Virus record (IMG/VR): IMGVR_UViG_3300032242_002204
Coordinates: 1 to 20,759 of that record
DNA from: a virus
Length of the DNA stretch: 20,759 nucleotides
Strand: one strand, 5' to 3'
Below, piece by piece: positions 6,643 to 14,761 of this stretch (its first letter is position 1; the number at the start of each line of letters is the position of its first letter). The position numbers and the translations under genes are program-made. A model generated the notes under the pieces. The model saw only the letters and a program-made list of their open reading frames with translations, was not told the DNA's origin and made no database searches.

Positions 6643-8526
6643 TTAAAGAACCTTATAGGGTACACCAGATTTAGTTTTCTTTTCGCCGGTAGGAGAAGGT
6701 AAAACATCAACACGTATACCAGGGTAACGGCTAGTTAAGAGATCGCGTTCATCCGCTATCATTTTTTCATATTCTGGCGTTGATAAAAACTTACCATAAG
6801 TTTTCATTGGATCATCGTTATGCCATTTTTCAAAAGCAGCATTCTTTTTAACTTCAAAATCAGCACCATCTTTTGCAATTTGTGCATAAAGTTTGTTAAC
6901 TTGTGGCAAATAGGCTTCACTAACACCTTTACCTTGTAAACCTAATTTTTCTAACCCAATACCAAGGCGAGCACCTTTAAACATTTGTTGAGTATATTCA
7001 ATACCAAGTTGTTTAGCATCTGTAGTTAAACCTTCACTAGCAGCCAGTAAATCTTTATCCCCGGCCCAAGCCACTTCCTTAACTTTTTCTTCAAATTTGT
7101 CGCCCTTACCAATTACGTCTGCTGCAAATGAAGGAATTGCACCTAAATAAGTGGCTGCTTTATTACCACCATGCATCCAACCCATCACTTTATTTAGCTT
7201 AGGATCATCTGCCAATTTAATAACACGATCGGCAGCTGCATTAGTAAGTATGGCACGTTCAGTATCTTTTTTCAACTGTGCTAAATCTTTACCAGTTTCT
7301 GTGGCAAAAGTAGTTGCTTCTTGTTTAGCAGCGTCAATAGGAATTGCTTTCTTTTGCTCATACAATTTCATAGCAGCATCGTATGCAACTTTGCTAGGAA
7401 AATCTCTTAATTGAGGTGCTTCATCCACAGCAGTTGCAGGTTTGGTAGTTTCAGCAGATGCTCGAGCAGTACCAAATACTTTAGGCAGATTTCCTTCTTG
7501 TTTAATAATAGCAGTACTGATAGCCTGACGAACAGCCGGGTTTGACAAATCAATTTTTTGATTAGGGTCAACACCAAGAAACTGAGCAGCATTTTTAATT
7601 AATGCAGGTGTATCATTTTCATTAGGAGGAGCCCATTTACCAATAACGCCAGCTAAAGTATTAATACCTTTATCACCGTATGATTTTAAATTGTTATCAA
7701 TACGTTCTAAATCTTTATCTATTGATACAGGGGGTTGAAAACCAGTACTTTGACCAACGGGTCGCATGTTACCCAGATTAGTGCCCGTAGGAGTTGTAGT
7801 AGAAACAGCCGCTTTAGGTACAACTTCACCGGAAGGTAATTTACCTGTGGCTTTAAATTCTAAATACTCATTTGGAGTTAGCATAACAACTCCCTCGCCA
7901 CCATTTTTACCAATACCCGAAATAGTGTAGGGCTCTTGTTTGTTACCAGCGGCTTCAAACTTTCCTTTTAAAGCAGCACCAAATTCGCTCTTAGCAGCTT
8001 CTCTAATGACCGCTAATCTGCCAGCGTAGTCATTAGGCGCAAGAGTATCTAACTCTGCCTTAACACTAGGATTGCTTGCAACTGTATTAATTTGTTGCAT
8101 GGTCAAGCCAGGAATAGGAGATGCTGCAGCAGCACCAGTAATTGGTGTAGTTGGTGTAGTTGCTGCGCCAGCTGGTGGGTTGACACTTTCATATTGTTGT
8201 TTCAGCAATTCTTGTTGTGCTTGAGCTGAACGCAAGGTTGCCATATCAGAACGCATTCTAAAAAGATCTTGCGCCTCTGCTATTCTTTGTTGATCACGTC
8301 TACGGATTCCTTCAGGACCTTCAGCAACTGAAGATGCGTCTTTTAAACCACCCAACACAAGACTCAATGGGCTTGAACGTTGGTTAACCATCTCCTGCAT
8401 TCTGGCTAATAGATCTGCACTCTGTGTGGGATCTAAGGGCACATTACCAGCGACTGTAAACCCACCCTTAGGGTTAGGTTTAACTTGTGCGCTTAACGGG
8501 GCTTGTTGTTCTTCTTGATCTGCCAT
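6643..8526 (-). CDS. Large internal virion/ejection-type structural protein
   Basis: A 627-residue, mostly helical, Gln/Ala/Lys-rich protein with no signal peptide or membrane segment. An N-terminal region (about 70-115) is Gln-rich and probably coiled coil, followed by an Ala/Thr/Pro linker. Around residues 282-343, TLAGVIGKWAPPNENDTP and GVDPNQKIDLSNPAVRQAIS followed by AIIKQEGN match a recurrent phage structural module (TI..II.RWAPPxENxT..YI..V, then GV.P...LDL.D) seen in internal or peptidoglycan-contacting virion proteins. The rest, including a Lys-rich C-terminus ending GEKKTKSGVPYKVL, I do not recognise. It lies between two other proteins with ejection-protein features, so delivery into the host with the DNA is a reasonable inference. 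There is no evident lysozyme catalytic motif. Spacing to the gene after it is 2 bases; the ribosome site is weak and A-rich. Confidence 0.6.
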   Translation of the reverse strand: MADQEEQQAPLSAQVKPNPKGGFTVAGNVPLDPTQSADLLARMQEMVNQRSSPLSLVLGGLKDASSVAEGPEGIRRRDQQRIAEAQDLFRMRSDMATLRSAQAQQELLKQQYESVNPPAGAATTPTTPITGAAAASPIPGLTMQQINTVASNPSVKAELDTLAPNDYAGRLAVIREAAKSEFGAALKGKFEAAGNKQEPYTISGIGKNGGEGVVMLTPNEYLEFKATGKLPSGEVVPKAAVSTTTPTGTNLGNMRPVGQSTGFQPPVSIDKDLERIDNNLKSYGDKGINTLAGVIGKWAPPNENDTPALIKNAAQFLGVDPNQKIDLSNPAVRQAISTAIIKQEGNLPKVFGTARASAETTKPATAVDEAPQLRDFPSKVAYDAAMKLYEQKKAIPIDAAKQEATTFATETGKDLAQLKKDTERAILTNAAADRVIKLADDPKLNKVMGWMHGGNKAATYLGAIPSFAADVIGKGDKFEEKVKEVAWAGDKDLLAASEGLTTDAKQLGIEYTQQMFKGARLGIGLEKLGLQGKGVSEAYLPQVNKLYAQIAKDGADFEVKKNAAFEKWHNDDPMKTYGKFLSTPEYEKMIADERDLLTSRYPGIRVDVLPSPTGEKKTKSGVPYKVL

Positions 8527-8540
8527 AATTATCTTTTAAT

Positions 8541-9479
8541 TTAATATAAATCTAGTATATTACCACTGGCATCGGTCATGGTTTGCCCATTTTCATCTTG
8601 CCAAGAACCATCGGGTTGCTGTGACCAACCGTTTTTAGAATAATCAACTTGTTGTTGTGTCATGTTTTTAGGTAATGGACTACTACTATCACCACCAAAT
8701 ATACTATCCCACAAACTAGAAATAGTCGTACCAGGTTTGATTTGATTTAAGAAAGCGTTTAAACCTGTCACACCACCTTGCAATGCACCACCAGCAGCAA
8801 TCAACTGGTTTAATGGGGATATTTGTTTAGAACTGGTTTCTGTTGTAGGTACGGAACCCATACCAGCAATGGTTTTTCCTAAACCAGATGCCGCAGCGTA
8901 CGGTGCTGCCATTTGTAAATTACTTAAATTGGTAGCGGTTGTGCCATACTGCGATCCAACGTTACCCATTGCAGAACCAGCTTGAACACCAGTCTGTTGA
9001 TTTTGTAACGCCGCTTGGTTTTGTTGTGCAAATAACTGAGCCTGAGCATCGGTTAGTGCTTTATCAGCAGCGGTTTGTGAACGTAAACTTCCAAATCCAC
9101 CAGCATTAATGCCCTGCGCATTTGGCTGAGCCATAATATTAGGGGCTAATTGTTGTAACTGTTGATTTTGTGCTTGAAACAAACCACCTAAAGCTGTACC
9201 AGTGTTGGGTGATACCTGACCAGTTGATTGATTTACAATCCACGGATTAGCAGCTCCAGAGGCAATCTGACCTAAAGTAGTTTGTGCTTGAGTAAACGGA
9301 TTTTGAGGGCCGTTAAGCTGATTAATGGCACCTTGGGCTGCTGTGTTTTGTATTTGAGGCACATTACCAGATGCATTAGTTGCCATGTTAACAACGTTTT
9401 GCTGTGCCGTGTTCATCCATGACGGCAGCGTCGTTGCTTTAGTTTCGGTATTTGCTATGAGGTTACTTAAGCCTGCCAT
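8541..9479 (-). CDS. Gln/Ala/Asn-rich internal virion or DNA-ejection protein
   Basis: This 312-residue protein is low in charge and rich in Gln, Asn, Ala, Gly and Thr. Residues from about 115 to 210 (FQAQNQQLQQL, SLRSQTAADKALTDAQAQL, AQQNQAALQNQQTGVQAGSA) resemble the internal core and ejection proteins of podovirus-like phages, which are amphipathic helical proteins that pass into the envelope. The C-terminal 60 residues contain a WSQQPDGSWQDENGQTM turn-rich segment that resembles small adhesive tails. It sits between the GDG-SD motif protein and the 627-residue protein, each separated by a few bases, so the three are probably co-translated. There is no signal peptide. A weak AAGAG ribosome site precedes the ATG. 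No catalytic motif is visible. Confidence 0.55.
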   Translation of the reverse strand: MAGLSNLIANTETKATTLPSWMNTAQQNVVNMATNASGNVPQIQNTAAQGAINQLNGPQNPFTQAQTTLGQIASGAANPWIVNQSTGQVSPNTGTALGGLFQAQNQQLQQLAPNIMAQPNAQGINAGGFGSLRSQTAADKALTDAQAQLFAQQNQAALQNQQTGVQAGSAMGNVGSQYGTTATNLSNLQMAAPYAAASGLGKTIAGMGSVPTTETSSKQISPLNQLIAAGGALQGGVTGLNAFLNQIKPGTTISSLWDSIFGGDSSSPLPKNMTQQQVDYSKNGWSQQPDGSWQDENGQTMTDASGNILDLY

Positions 9480-9481
9480 AA

Positions 9482-10597
9482 TTATGCTCTTTTCCGTGCT
9501 TGTGCCAAATAATCTAGTGGGCCTTTACTTTTTGGCGGTAGTTCATCTGGTTTATTACTGTGGTTATCTTCTCTAACAACTGATAAAAATTGATCTAATA
9601 CATGTGCTCCAGCATCGTTGCTGCCGTTACCTAATGCTGCTACAACGTCGGCGGGAACAACAAACTCGCCGTTTGCTAACATGGCGGCAACGTCATCTGA
9701 TGTGCCATCACCGTCACCTTGAACGTAACGGTTTTCCATACCGCCTTCGCTATAAAAAGATGGATTGTGTTCTTGGTATCCACCGCCCATAGCATAACCA
9801 CCAGCTGCAAATGGTTGTGGTTGGGGTTGTTGAGCAACTAAACTATTTAAGGCTGGATTTGTTGGAGCACCATAAAGTTCAGGATTAACTCTTGAAAGAA
9901 TATCTAATGAATAATTAGGGTTACTTGACGTAAGGCCTGGTGTAAGTTCCATGCCAGTACCAGAATCAGTGTCTGCACCAGCCATAGACAAACCACCTTG
10001 ACCAACAGGCTTAAATCCTTTTGACCCCATTAAAGCCTTAGTAGCCGGACCCAATAGGGTATTAAAGGCTGTTTTAGCAAGGCTAGATCCAATTTTTTTA
10101 GTTACTGGATTGTCTACTGCATCTTTCCAGTTAATTGGATCGGGAGGAGCGTCTGTGGAACTAATAGGATTACCATCTGCGTCTGTAGTAAGCGTCGATC
10201 CGTCGTCAAATGTTTGAGTTTTATTACCGGTTACTGGATCAGTTACTGTATCACTAGGGACATCGGTGGGAATATCGGTAGGAATATCGGTAGGAATATC
10301 AATGGGGATATCGGTAGGAATATCAATGGGGATATTTTTAGCAATTGTAACAGGGTCAAATCCAGCGTCTGTAAGGACAGTATCTGTTAGTCCTCCCTCA
10401 TCTGCCAACGCTAAAAGTTCAGGGTCATAAATACCAGCCGCCATAAGCGCTGCAGAACCTATTGTTTTCCAGCCTCCAGGAATAGCGCTATTTATTGTGC
10501 TGTCAATAGATGAACCAACATCACCAATTATTGGTCCAGGATCAATAGAAGATAACGCGTCACTTATTGAAGAAATTGGATCTGAGCCACCGCACAT
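9482..10597 (-). CDS. Phage virion-associated protein with GDG-SD / EFVVPADVV motif
   Basis: A 371-residue protein beginning MCGGSDP. Residues 89-116 are seven tandem tetrapeptides of the form IPTD/IPID. A Gly-rich stretch (AAGGYAMGGGYQ, then SEGGMEN) leads into a conserved C-terminal block at about 294-333: GDGDGTSDDVAAMLANGEF, VVPADVVAALGNGS and AGAHVLDQF. I have seen this block repeatedly in uncharacterised structural proteins of marine and freshwater tailed phages; its function is not known to me. The C-terminus is Lys/Arg/Pro-rich. There is no membrane segment beyond a moderately hydrophobic GSAALMAAGIY. The start has GGAAAA about 8 bases upstream. It opens the run of four putative internal or ejected proteins that follows the acetyltransferase gene, 2 bases after that gene's stop. 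Confidence 0.6.
   Translation of the reverse strand: MCGGSDPISSISDALSSIDPGPIIGDVGSSIDSTINSAIPGGWKTIGSAALMAAGIYDPELLALADEGGLTDTVLTDAGFDPVTIAKNIPIDIPTDIPIDIPTDIPTDIPTDVPSDTVTDPVTGNKTQTFDDGSTLTTDADGNPISSTDAPPDPINWKDAVDNPVTKKIGSSLAKTAFNTLLGPATKALMGSKGFKPVGQGGLSMAGADTDSGTGMELTPGLTSSNPNYSLDILSRVNPELYGAPTNPALNSLVAQQPQPQPFAAGGYAMGGGYQEHNPSFYSEGGMENRYVQGDGDGTSDDVAAMLANGEFVVPADVVAALGNGSNDAGAHVLDQFLSVVREDNHSNKPDELPPKSKGPLDYLAQARKRA
10250..10333. repeat. Seven tandem 12-bp repeats within the virion protein gene
   Basis: Seven 12-base units of the type ATCGGTAGGAAT or ATCAATGGGGAT run head to tail and encode (I/V)P(T/I/S)D tetrapeptides. Three units are ATCGGTAGGAAT and two are ATCAATGGGGAT, so the array has probably grown by unequal exchange or slippage of single units and of a two-unit block. 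A Pro every four residues with alternating Asp suggests an extended acidic linker. Confidence 0.9.
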
Positions 10598-10599
10598 AT

Positions 10600-11043
10600 T
10601 TATTTTTCCAAATGTTTAATTGTATTAAAACCTACTGTTTTATATCCCATTCGATTATAAAACTGTTGAGTTTTTTCCATGTTTACTGCAGTTGTTTGAC
10701 CAATACAAACATCTGTTATATTATTATCTTTAGCCCAATTTTCTAATGCGGCTAATAATTTTATTGCTACCCTTGAACCTCTATACTCTGGAAGGACATA
10801 AAACCCTATATCACTAACACGTTTTCTAGTACTAAAAAAATAAGGTCCTATTACTCCGGCTAAAAATCCAATTATTTTGTTTTCTTTAGTTGCTATAAAA
10901 ATAGAAACATTTGGATTTTTATAAACATTCCAAATAATTTTTTGTTCTGGCTTTGCATCTTTAAATTCTGCTTCTGACACCATAGATTTAACTAGTTCAA
11001 AGAACTCGTCAAATTGTTTATCTGAAAGTTTATCTATTGTCAT
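10600..11043 (-). CDS. GNAT-family N-acetyltransferase
   Basis: The 147-residue product has a complete GNAT fold by pattern: an N-terminal helix pair, VSIFIATKENKIIGFLAGVIG for strands 2-4, IGFYVLPEYRGSRVAIKLL for the acetyl-CoA binding motif A, and FYNRMGYKTVG for motif B. The pyrophosphate loop reads RGSRVA, where Arg replaces the usual fourth-position Gly; this form is common in phage-encoded GNAT proteins. It would transfer an acetyl group from acetyl-CoA to an amine, but the substrate cannot be read. I chose ATG at 11043; an in-frame TTG at 11067 would have to read through the promoter-like element and is less likely. There is no good ribosome site before 11043. It is AT-rich and is the only evident enzyme of metabolism type in the virion block, so it may be an acquired moron. 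Confidence 0.85.
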   Translation of the reverse strand: MTIDKLSDKQFDEFFELVKSMVSEAEFKDAKPEQKIIWNVYKNPNVSIFIATKENKIIGFLAGVIGPYFFSTRKRVSDIGFYVLPEYRGSRVAIKLLAALENWAKDNNITDVCIGQTTAVNMEKTQQFYNRMGYKTVGFNTIKHLEK

Positions 11044-11060
11044 GCATATAATAATGCAAA
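11044..11060 (-). promoter_or_regulatory. Promoter-like 17-base element, copy 1 (before the acetyltransferase)
   Basis: On the minus strand this reads TTTGCATTATTATATGC and is identical at 16 of 17 positions to 17361-17377. It contains TATTAT/TATATG as a possible -10. No sound -35 is found (GTAAAC lies 16 bases upstream of TATTAT). It touches the ATG of the acetyltransferase gene, so a transcript started downstream of it would be leaderless or begin inside the gene unless the start site lies within the element. The repeat is seen directly; promoter function is inferred. Confidence 0.45.
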
Positions 11061-11065
11061 CAATC

Positions 11066-11081
11066 AAGGGTTTACGCCCTT
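11066..11081. other. Hairpin upstream of the acetyltransferase (AAGGG/CCCTT)
   Basis: AAGGG (11066-11070) pairs with CCCTT (11077-11081) around a 6-base loop, just after the stop codon of the 88-residue gene. The T-run is on the plus strand side (five T to 11084), so as a terminator it would act on rightward transcripts; on the minus strand no U-run follows. Its loop TTTACG and place beside the promoter-like element parallel the hairpin at 17381-17399. Confidence 0.4.
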
Positions 11082-11082
11082 T

Positions 11083-11349
11083 TTATCTACTAGGACCGTT
11101 GATAATAGTAGTAAACTCCATAGCCCATTCCTGCCAAGTTGCATAGGTATCTGGATTTGGAACTGGGTAAGTGCCAAAAGTTTCAGACAAAACAATATTC
11201 ATTGCACCGTCTTTCCAGGTTTCTTCTGGTGAAAACTCAATATTCTTTTGGCCGTAATATATAGCCAACTCGCCATTCCAATCTTCCCAGCTCATGTAGT
11301 CCGGAAGACATGGAAAGAACGATTGAAAATTAGGGTCGTTCGTCGCCAT
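11083..11349 (-). CDS. Small acidic phage protein with duplicated Trp motif
   Basis: An 88-residue protein I cannot name. It holds two copies of one motif: LPDYMSWEDWNGEL near the N-terminus and NPDTYATWQEWAMEF near the C-terminus, both of form P-D-x-Y-x-S/T-W-x-D/E-W-x-x-E-L/F. It is acidic, Trp-rich and has no membrane segment. Its start overlaps the end of the nozzle-like gene by 20 bases, so translation is probably coupled and the protein is likely a virion or tail-assembly component. The stop is followed at once by a hairpin and the promoter-like element, which marks this as the last gene of that transcription unit. Confidence 0.7.
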   Translation of the reverse strand: MATNDPNFQSFFPCLPDYMSWEDWNGELAIYYGQKNIEFSPEETWKDGAMNIVLSETFGTYPVPNPDTYATWQEWAMEFTTIINGPSR

Positions 11350-13477
11350 ATTCTGCAGTAATTAAGTTACGACCCATCTCATAGTTGCCATCAATTGTAT
11401 TAGATTCAAACTTTAACCTAACCAATCTGTGTTCTACTCGAAGGTCAATTTTACCGGTATCTGGGCTAAAATAATACGGCCCAGAGGTTTCTTCAAAAGG
11501 ACCCGATGCAAATTTACGGCCCAGTATAGTCATAGCCATACTACCATTTTGTAAAAAGTTTGGCTCAACCCTGCGTAAATGCATACGGCGATTAATACCC
11601 TGTAAAGCATTTTGGCTTGGGTTACCAGTTAGCCAGCTAATATCACAAGTAGTAATGCTTGAGTATACTGCAAACTGACCCAGTAGATTAATCTCGTTAT
11701 AACCATATTCATGTTGCCAAATATTGTAGCCACCGGTAACATAAAATAACGTTCTACCAGCGGTTATTGGTCCTGGAAAATCTGTAGAGCAAGTGACTAA
11801 TGTTGCACCTTCTCCGCCAATAGCCGCGTTAAAAATAAACTGACTTGAAGTAATAAGGTATGTGTTATTTAAACTATTTTCAGAATTAAAACACAAAGAA
11901 TCACCAGGACTAAACAACGGTGTTTGGTCCCCCGCTAAATACAACTGATTTGCATTTGGAGCAGATTGCCCTGGGGGCGTAGCTATTGCAAAATGCGGTA
12001 CACTAAAAATAGGATTGTAGTTCCAGTCACACCAAATTGGTGTTGGAAACAATTCTGTTGTGTAACCACAAGAGCGTTGAGCCCCAACTGCTTGACCTGC
12101 GTCATACCACAGTTGATCTTTTACGTTATAGATAATAGCATCGGTACATTCAGTAGCGGTGCCTCTAGGATAAAAAAACCAAATCTCGTTGTAGCGCGGT
12201 ACTTTTGTAGCCCATACTTTTTGACGTTGAGCATAGTTTAAGTTGTCAAAAAGATAGTTTACGTTTTTATCATTGGGCAGCACTTTTACGCCACCGTTGT
12301 ATAGGTAAAACCGATCTACACCCATCCAGTAATAGATACTATCCATTTCTGCAATAGCATTAGATGACATAATAGAGATTTGGCTGGAAATAATATCGTA
12401 TGTCCAGTAAATACTAGTTGCCTGTGAATTAAAGGAAACACGAATTAAACTGTCAGTAGCCCAAAACAAACCAGATGGTGAACTAGTACCACCACGCATC
12501 GGCATCCCTTTAACTATTTTGGATGATGATACGTTAGTTTGGTTAGCAAACGTACCATTCCAATCGTAAAAGTTTCGATTAAGGTAGGTACTGCTTACGT
12601 TGTTGTTTGAAATAAAACCGTTTGATCCATACACAAAAATGAATGGATACAAAACACATACACCGCCGTCTACACTAATTGGCTGATAGGTAGGGTTTTG
12701 CCCTTCACTATCTGATAACCCAGTAAACGTCCAATGATAGTTATTGTTAGGGGTAATCTCTCCAACCAAAACCTGAGAGGTGACTCCGCTGTCAATGTTA
12801 GTTAAGTTTTTACCGGGGTGCGCAAAGATAGATAATGCGCCACCTTGCGGGCTAAACTGTGCATCAAACTGCCAAATATTACGATAAGGGCCATCAACTG
12901 GATCTGGGACAAATACAGGAACATTATCCAAATAAACTTTTGTAGGGCTTCCAACAATAGCGCCACCGATAACGTCTACAATAGTGCTATCCACAGTTAT
13001 TGTTACAACATCTACCGTATATACGGTAGCAGTATTACTTTGTTCAAATATAACTTTTGTGCCTACGGGAAATAGCGAACCTTTGTTTCCAGCAACGGTA
13101 AATGAAACAGTGGTATTAGATGTTATACTAACAAATGCTGTACCAGGTAATATTTCAGCAGTAAACGGCCCGCTTCCAGTACCGTAACTGGTGCTGGTGG
13201 TGTAAACATCTAGCTCTTTGTAATTGCCAGAAAAAATATAGTTTACACCGTTGTATGGCTGGGAAATTAAACCCCTTGCAATGCCTGTTAAACCAGTAAA
13301 CAAAGTACGATAGCCGCCAATTTTCTTTGGCTCACCACGTTGAAAACGACACCACACACCATCGGTGTATTGATCGTTTTGAAACTGTGTACCGTCACGC
13401 TTAATCCCAGCCGGAATTGCTAAGCTGTAGATTGAAGTATATTGTGAGGTATCTTGTTGCTGATTATCAGCGGCCAT
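11330..13477 (-). CDS. Tail nozzle / tail hub-like protein (gp10/gp12-type)
   Basis: A 715-residue beta-rich protein. The N-terminus (YSLAIPAGIKRDGTQFQNDQ, then YTDGVWCRFQRGEPKKIGGYR) and the following ARGLISQPYNGVNYIFSGNYKELDVY are typical of proteins that form the distal nozzle of short-tailed phages, broadly equivalent to P22 gp10 or T7 gp12. The C-terminal LRRVEPNF...LGRKF...KIDLRVEHRLVRLKFES and GNYEMGRNLITAEYGDERP fit the same family. The ring would close the tail tip and hold fibres. It follows directly on the fibre-like gene (its ATG comes straight after that gene's TAA) and overlaps the 88-residue gene. Ser/Thr/Asn/Tyr content is high, as usual for virion beta proteins. The exact family is not certain without a profile search. 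Confidence 0.65.
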   Translation of the reverse strand: MAADNQQQDTSQYTSIYSLAIPAGIKRDGTQFQNDQYTDGVWCRFQRGEPKKIGGYRTLFTGLTGIARGLISQPYNGVNYIFSGNYKELDVYTTSTSYGTGSGPFTAEILPGTAFVSITSNTTVSFTVAGNKGSLFPVGTKVIFEQSNTATVYTVDVVTITVDSTIVDVIGGAIVGSPTKVYLDNVPVFVPDPVDGPYRNIWQFDAQFSPQGGALSIFAHPGKNLTNIDSGVTSQVLVGEITPNNNYHWTFTGLSDSEGQNPTYQPISVDGGVCVLYPFIFVYGSNGFISNNNVSSTYLNRNFYDWNGTFANQTNVSSSKIVKGMPMRGGTSSPSGLFWATDSLIRVSFNSQATSIYWTYDIISSQISIMSSNAIAEMDSIYYWMGVDRFYLYNGGVKVLPNDKNVNYLFDNLNYAQRQKVWATKVPRYNEIWFFYPRGTATECTDAIIYNVKDQLWYDAGQAVGAQRSCGYTTELFPTPIWCDWNYNPIFSVPHFAIATPPGQSAPNANQLYLAGDQTPLFSPGDSLCFNSENSLNNTYLITSSQFIFNAAIGGEGATLVTCSTDFPGPITAGRTLFYVTGGYNIWQHEYGYNEINLLGQFAVYSSITTCDISWLTGNPSQNALQGINRRMHLRRVEPNFLQNGSMAMTILGRKFASGPFEETSGPYYFSPDTGKIDLRVEHRLVRLKFESNTIDGNYEMGRNLITAEYGDERP

Positions 13478-14758
13478 TTAGGTAAATACTCCGCCACTAA
13501 TTAGTTGAGCATTTAATGCTGCGTTTACTGTTACTAACGGGCTGGTAGGATTTGAGTTATCTATTTTAACAATATTAGTCGAGTTTGCAGACAGTCCCAA
13601 TATTCCTGTACCATATAAATACATACCAGTATGAATGTCGGTATTAAACGCAAAAGACGGCAACGCAGCACTTCCAGCGGAAGCGTATACCGCGCCACTG
13701 GTAGAACTAGTTAATGGGTATAAATATTCTCCATCGCTTAGAACAGTAACAATTTGACCGTTTGACAATGTAAGAGGTAGCTGAGTACTACCTTCGTTTT
13801 GGAAAGTAATGTTATAACCATTTTGGTTAGTGTTATTTGCCAACACATAAATTTGAGTAATCGCTGGCAGAGTCACTGCTAAATCACTTTGTCTTGTACC
13901 AGATTGTGCAATATAAGTTTGAATAATTGGTGCAAAAGATACTAAGCTAAAGGTGTTTCCAGGGATTGAGTCTACGTCATAAGTTGCTGCAGTAAACGTA
14001 GAGGTTGTAGGGTTTGGAAGCCCAATAGTAATAAACCCAAGGTTGTTAGGATCATTATTTAAAAGAATAAAACCAGAATCACCTGGGTTAGTATTAATCG
14101 ATAATTGATTATTAATACTATCAGGAGATGTAGGATTAATAGCTACTGTGCCAGTTCCGTTGTTTCTAAAACCAATATACCAGCCAGGTGATAAACTTTG
14201 TATTAATGGTAACGTAATGCTTCCCGCACCGGCGTTCCAAACAAAGGTTGATGCACGATTGGCATCATTGATTGTTGGTGTAGCAGTAATTTGAATTGGG
14301 TTTTGACTAGTAGCTAATTTACCGTTAGCAGTTGTTAAACCATAACCCGCTAAGGTAGCCGCATCAGCAACTGATGTGCCAGCGCCAAAGGTTACATTAC
14401 TCCAAACACCAGCAGCAGAAGTATTACTAGTAAGATAAAAGTATTTACTAATACCCACCGGTATAGTAACACTCGCTCCACCAATAAAATTGGTAACAGT
14501 AAACGCGTGTGATCCCAAATTGCGGAAAAGAATGTCCGCGCCCAAGGTGCCTTGATCAGCTTGCGGTAAAGCAATGGTAAGACCATCACTAGCAGCAACG
14601 CAGTCAATAATACGGGCAGCAGGAGGTTCGCTACCGTTGACAGTAGAAGGCCAGTAGAGAACTTGATTTGTGCTAAAAGGGAGAGCAAGATAAGATACAT
14701 CCGTTGGCGTAACAACGGTGCCTGTAAAGGGTGAGGTATAGACTGGGGTCGTTGACAT
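13478..14758 (-). CDS. Putative virion fibre or decoration protein
   Basis: This 426-residue protein is almost free of charged residues and rich in Thr, Ser, Asn, Gly and Pro, with repeated beta-strand modules: LTIALPQADQGTLGADILFRN, LPLIQSLSPGWYIGFRNNGTG and VTLPAITQIYVLANNTNQNG look like three divergent copies of one unit. The C-terminal PSFAFNTDIHTGMYLYGTGILGLSANS is typical of regions just before fibre tips. It is encoded between the adaptor-like and nozzle-like genes, 3 bases after the former and 0 before the latter, so it is part of the head-tail or tail assembly. It might be a head fibre, tail fibre or decoration protein; no receptor-binding domain can be named. Confidence 0.55.
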   Translation of the reverse strand: MSTTPVYTSPFTGTVVTPTDVSYLALPFSTNQVLYWPSTVNGSEPPAARIIDCVAASDGLTIALPQADQGTLGADILFRNLGSHAFTVTNFIGGASVTIPVGISKYFYLTSNTSAAGVWSNVTFGAGTSVADAATLAGYGLTTANGKLATSQNPIQITATPTINDANRASTFVWNAGAGSITLPLIQSLSPGWYIGFRNNGTGTVAINPTSPDSINNQLSINTNPGDSGFILLNNDPNNLGFITIGLPNPTTSTFTAATYDVDSIPGNTFSLVSFAPIIQTYIAQSGTRQSDLAVTLPAITQIYVLANNTNQNGYNITFQNEGSTQLPLTLSNGQIVTVLSDGEYLYPLTSSTSGAVYASAGSAALPSFAFNTDIHTGMYLYGTGILGLSANSTNIVKIDNSNPTSPLVTVNAALNAQLISGGVFT

Positions 14759-14761
14759 ATT

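Noticed and set aside
11041-11067. TTG start at 11067 for the acetyltransferase
   Set aside because: The added residues (IVCIIIC) are just translation of the repeated intergenic element, which also occurs in a non-coding place at 17361-17377.
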